Part shown: positions 24,412 to 26,694 of the stretch, piece by piece
Position numbering within the stretch: the stretch's first letter is position 1
Layout of the letters: each line of letters begins with the position of its first letter
DNA from: Tannerella sp.
GTDB taxonomy: Bacteria > Bacteroidota > Bacteroidia > Bacteroidales > Tannerellaceae
Length of the DNA stretch: 26,694 bases
Direction: 5' to 3'
Assembly: GCA_031277235.1 (NCBI GenBank)
Contig: JAITMT010000269.1
Coordinates: 1-26,694 of the forward strand
The notes under the pieces: model-generated
What the model was told of the DNA's origin: nothing
What the model saw: the letters and a program-made list of their open reading frames with translations, nothing else
Database searches by the model: none
Translations under genes and position numbers: made by a program

Positions 24412-26694
24412 TCAATTCTGAATTTCCCTCACCGGAATCAGCCGCACAAGTCCGTTCAAACCGGAGGGCGTCGGTTGCCAGTGTCCGTAATCGCTTGGTT
24501 TATAGTTTAAATCTACCATATTGATTTCCTTGAACTTGCGCCATTGAATACCCTTTCGGTCGTAATCGGCGATGCGATTGGCGGGCAGGTTTGTTACTTC
24601 TATTTCAATGGTATTAATTCCAACTTGCAGATATTCACCTACATACAAACGGAACGGAACAGCCCAGCATACGCCGGCTTCCTGTCCGTTGATACGCACC
24701 CGGGCGCTTTCACGCACATCGCCCAAATCCAATATCCACTCATCAGCCTCTATATCAGGAAGTTGTATTTCAACGGAATACAACGCGGTTCCCGCGTTGA
24801 TTTTGGCGTCGGGAATGTCTAATGTCGTCCACGAAACAGGGCGGTCAATATCGAACGTTCCGTTTATAGTCGGCTGACTGTCAATGAATTTCAATTTCCA
24901 TCCATGGTCTAAAGACAGGCTAACAGTCTGTTCTTCAAAATATTTCCAGTTTTTGACGCCTGAAACGGGCGATTGATCCATTTTGTTTAACTGCTGAAAA
25001 CCGGTTGCCGAGTAGGTTTTGATAATCCGCGACTCTCCTGAGCGTAATTGCAAGTATATCTGTGTTTTACCATCCTCTTGACGTATTTTTGCGATGCCTG
25101 ATTTTTGAGTCATCGGGTCGAAAATAGCGGCTTGCTCCGCCTCGACGGAAAGCGTTATCCAGCCGTCGAAATCTTTTTCGTGCAGCGCGGAGACGAAATA
25201 AATGTAGCCACCCTCCTCGTTATCGCTGCGTCTAACAGCCTGTAAATCATGCTTGTATTTCATTTCTTCGGGAATGGCTGTCGTGTGCGACAGGGTTGCC
25301 GCATAGTCGTTACCCGTAATGATTCTGCCTTTTCCAATCTGTTTAACGGTTGTGCCCGTAAATTGATTGTCAGGTAATTGTGATAATATTTTCCGAAAAA
25401 ATTTGCGACGTTTTTCGAGTTGGTTAAATCCCGGAATATCTTCGGGATAATGTTCCGTAAAAACGACGTCCGCACCTTGTTTGACCAACGTAAGAATATG
25501 ATTTAGAACATTTTCAGGCATCAGACGGACGGCAGGAATAATCAAAGCCTTGTACGAAGTTCCGCCCACAGTCAGCAATTTACCGTTTTCAAAACGCAGC
25601 GAACGAATGAAGTCATCCGAAATGTAATCAACGTCATAACCGCTCTTAACTATCTGATCAACAGTCTCTATAAACTTTGGAGCACGTTTTTGCATACTGT
25701 GAATATCGAAAGCGAGATACGTGCCGGGCTGTTCGTTCCAAATATCATAAATTGGGAGGTAAAGCAGAAAGTCATTGTCGGGCTTTCCCGATTGCAGAAA
25801 AGCCTGACAACGCGTGATATAATCGAAGAATGCCGGAGCGTCGCACCAAACCGTATTGGTAGGCGACATGTTCATGGAAGCGTAAAACAGCCTGCCGGGC
25901 CACTCCTCTTCGCGCGGCGAATAGGGCGTTCCATGAAAAAAAACGTGATTGACGCCCGACACAAACAGCAAATCCAAATCGGGCTTGCATTGCGACAGCG
26001 AAGTGCGGAAATGCTCTGTGAGCCAGGTGAATGTCTCGGACGAAGTATATTTTTTGCCTGAAATATGCGCGCCCGAAGAGGCGTATTTTAACATGGAAAG
26101 GTCTGAATCATTGTGTCTTGTGAGCGAATCCTGACGTAAACCGTTGATATGGAACTCCGAAAGTCCGAAACCCTCGCATTCGGGAATATCAACCGTTGCG
26201 TACAAATCAATGAGATTTCCGGGCGAACCGTGCGCCTGATTGCGCGTGATAGCGCCGTTTTGATGCGCCCAATCCGTCCATTTTTGCGTAAAATTTTCTT
26301 TCAGCAAATCCGACAGCGTTTCGCGATAGTCGGAAATGATGCGGGCAGTCGTTTCGTTTCTTGCCGTGTCCAAGAATTGCGGAAAATAGTCTTCAAGTCT
26401 GTAACCTCTTCGTTGATAGAAGGTTGCAAGCAGGTCGAGCGTCCAGTCAGCGCCATAAACTTCGTAGGAATCGTTGAAAAACGTATGGGGATAAGGGGTT
26501 ACCGTTTCCGAAAAGGCTTTGTCGAAGTTAGCAAGGTAATTATCAACGGCTTTCGCCGAAAAATGATCCATCACATAACCCTCTCCTCCGGGAGCGGCGC
26601 GTTTTACTTTCTGAAGCGTTTTACCGTTGAAAAGTGCGATGAGACGCCAGTTTCCCTTGGGAGCCGTCCATTCGAGAATGCCGTTTTTCACCTT
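24412..26694 (-). CDS. GH106-like glycoside hydrolase, C-terminal part (5' end outside window)
   Basis: About 760 residues of a large glycoside hydrolase on the minus strand; the frame is open to the window edge. A GTG at 26691-26689 is an internal Val, not a start. Family GH106 includes alpha-L-rhamnosidases, and many Bacteroidota paralogues have no known substrate. Visible hallmarks are LEWTAPKGNWRLIAL at the edge, then FFNDSYEVYGADWT and FYQRRGYRLEDYFPQFL, an acidic segment PECEGFGLSEFH, and the C-terminal jelly-roll ALYSVEIQLP, WILDLGDVRESARVRINGQE, and EVTNLPANRIADYDRKGIQW. The end SGLNGLVRLIPV is typical. Roughly 200-350 N-terminal residues including any signal peptide are missing, given usual lengths of 900-1100. 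It converges on the lipid kinase gene and probably belongs to a second carbohydrate locus to the right. Confidence 0.87.
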   Translation of the reverse strand, partial: KVKNGILEWTAPKGNWRLIALFNGKTLQKVKRAAPGGEGYVMDHFSAKAVDNYLANFDKAFSETVTPYPHTFFNDSYEVYGADWTLDLLATFYQRRGYRLEDYFPQFLDTARNETTARIISDYRETLSDLLKENFTQKWTDWAHQNGAITRNQAHGSPGNLIDLYATVDIPECEGFGLSEFHINGLRQDSLTRHNDSDLSMLKYASSGAHISGKKYTSSETFTWLTEHFRTSLSQCKPDLDLLFVSGVNHVFFHGTPYSPREEEWPGRLFYASMNMSPTNTVWCDAPAFFDYITRCQAFLQSGKPDNDFLLYLPIYDIWNEQPGTYLAFDIHSMQKRAPKFIETVDQIVKSGYDVDYISDDFIRSLRFENGKLLTVGGTSYKALIIPAVRLMPENVLNHILTLVKQGADVVFTEHYPEDIPGFNQLEKRRKFFRKILSQLPDNQFTGTTVKQIGKGRIITGNDYAATLSHTTAIPEEMKYKHDLQAVRRSDNEEGGYIYFVSALHEKDFDGWITLSVEAEQAAIFDPMTQKSGIAKIRQEDGKTQIYLQLRSGESRIIKTYSATGFQQLNKMDQSPVSGVKNWKYFEEQTVSLSLDHGWKLKFIDSQPTINGTFDIDRPVSWTTLDIPDAKINAGTALYSVEIQLPDIEADEWILDLGDVRESARVRINGQEAGVCWAVPFRLYVGEYLQVGINTIEIEVTNLPANRIADYDRKGIQWRKFKEINMVDLNYKPSDYGHWQPTPSGLNGLVRLIPVREIQN

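Noticed and set aside
24408..24425. AAATTCA/TGAATTT hairpin with a 4-base loop between the convergent genes as a bidirectional terminator
   Set aside because: The 7-bp stem has only one G-C pair, lacks a T-run on either side and overlaps the GH106-like stop codon; too weak to call.
26689..26691. GTG as a start codon for the GH106-like gene
   Set aside because: The frame continues to the window edge and the protein would lack its N-terminal part and signal peptide; it is an internal Val.

Overview
The window looks like a chromosomal segment of a Bacteroidota organism, most likely order Bacteroidales. The evidence is two SusC/SusD pairs, several lipoproteins with Cys lipoboxes, A/T-rich leaders without clear Shine-Dalgarno sites, -7 promoter boxes of the TAnnTTTG type, a C-terminal region resembling a type IX secretion sorting domain, and a lipoprotein form of the TamA partner next to tamB. 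I cannot assign a genus from the sequence alone.

Region 1 (1-12315, plus strand) is a glycan-uptake operon: SusC-like receptor (5' end cut off by the window), SusD-like lipoprotein, a second SusC-like receptor, a second SusD-like lipoprotein, an IPT/TIG-domain lipoprotein and an Ig-like (BIG2) lipoprotein with two tandem C-terminal modules. Gaps are 21-40 bp and the run closes with a strong intrinsic terminator at 12331-12369. The receptors and lipoproteins would capture and import an oligosaccharide at the outer membrane.

Region 2 (12415-15306, plus strand) has its own promoter box and two secreted enzymes: a short GH20-like hydrolase and a CBM35-GH26 beta-mannanase-type enzyme. With region 1 it forms a polysaccharide utilization locus (PUL). 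The GH26 enzyme makes a beta-mannan-type glycan the best substrate guess. No regulator (HTCS, ECF sigma/anti-sigma) lies inside the window.

Region 3 (15337-24383, plus strand) is a housekeeping envelope block: tamB and the TamA-like lipoprotein tamL (4-bp overlapping start/stop), a metallo-beta-lactamase-fold hydrolase of the YycJ/WalJ type, and a diacylglycerol/lipid kinase of the YegS/DagK type. Short tandem repeats (7-, 8- and 14-bp units) lie in and between these genes, one of them inside the tamL signal-peptide region.

Region 4 (24412-26694, minus strand) is the C-terminal part of a large GH106-like glycoside hydrolase, convergent with the lipid kinase and running off the right edge. 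It suggests a second carbohydrate locus beyond the window.

No tRNA, rRNA, insertion sequence, CRISPR array or phage gene was seen, and no stretch over 300 bp lacks a gene. The parts are recognisable families. The most unusual points are the tandem SusCD arrangement with a receptor lacking the usual N-terminal domain, the duplicated binding modules of the Ig-like lipoprotein, the dyad at the tamB start, and the repeat inside tamL.
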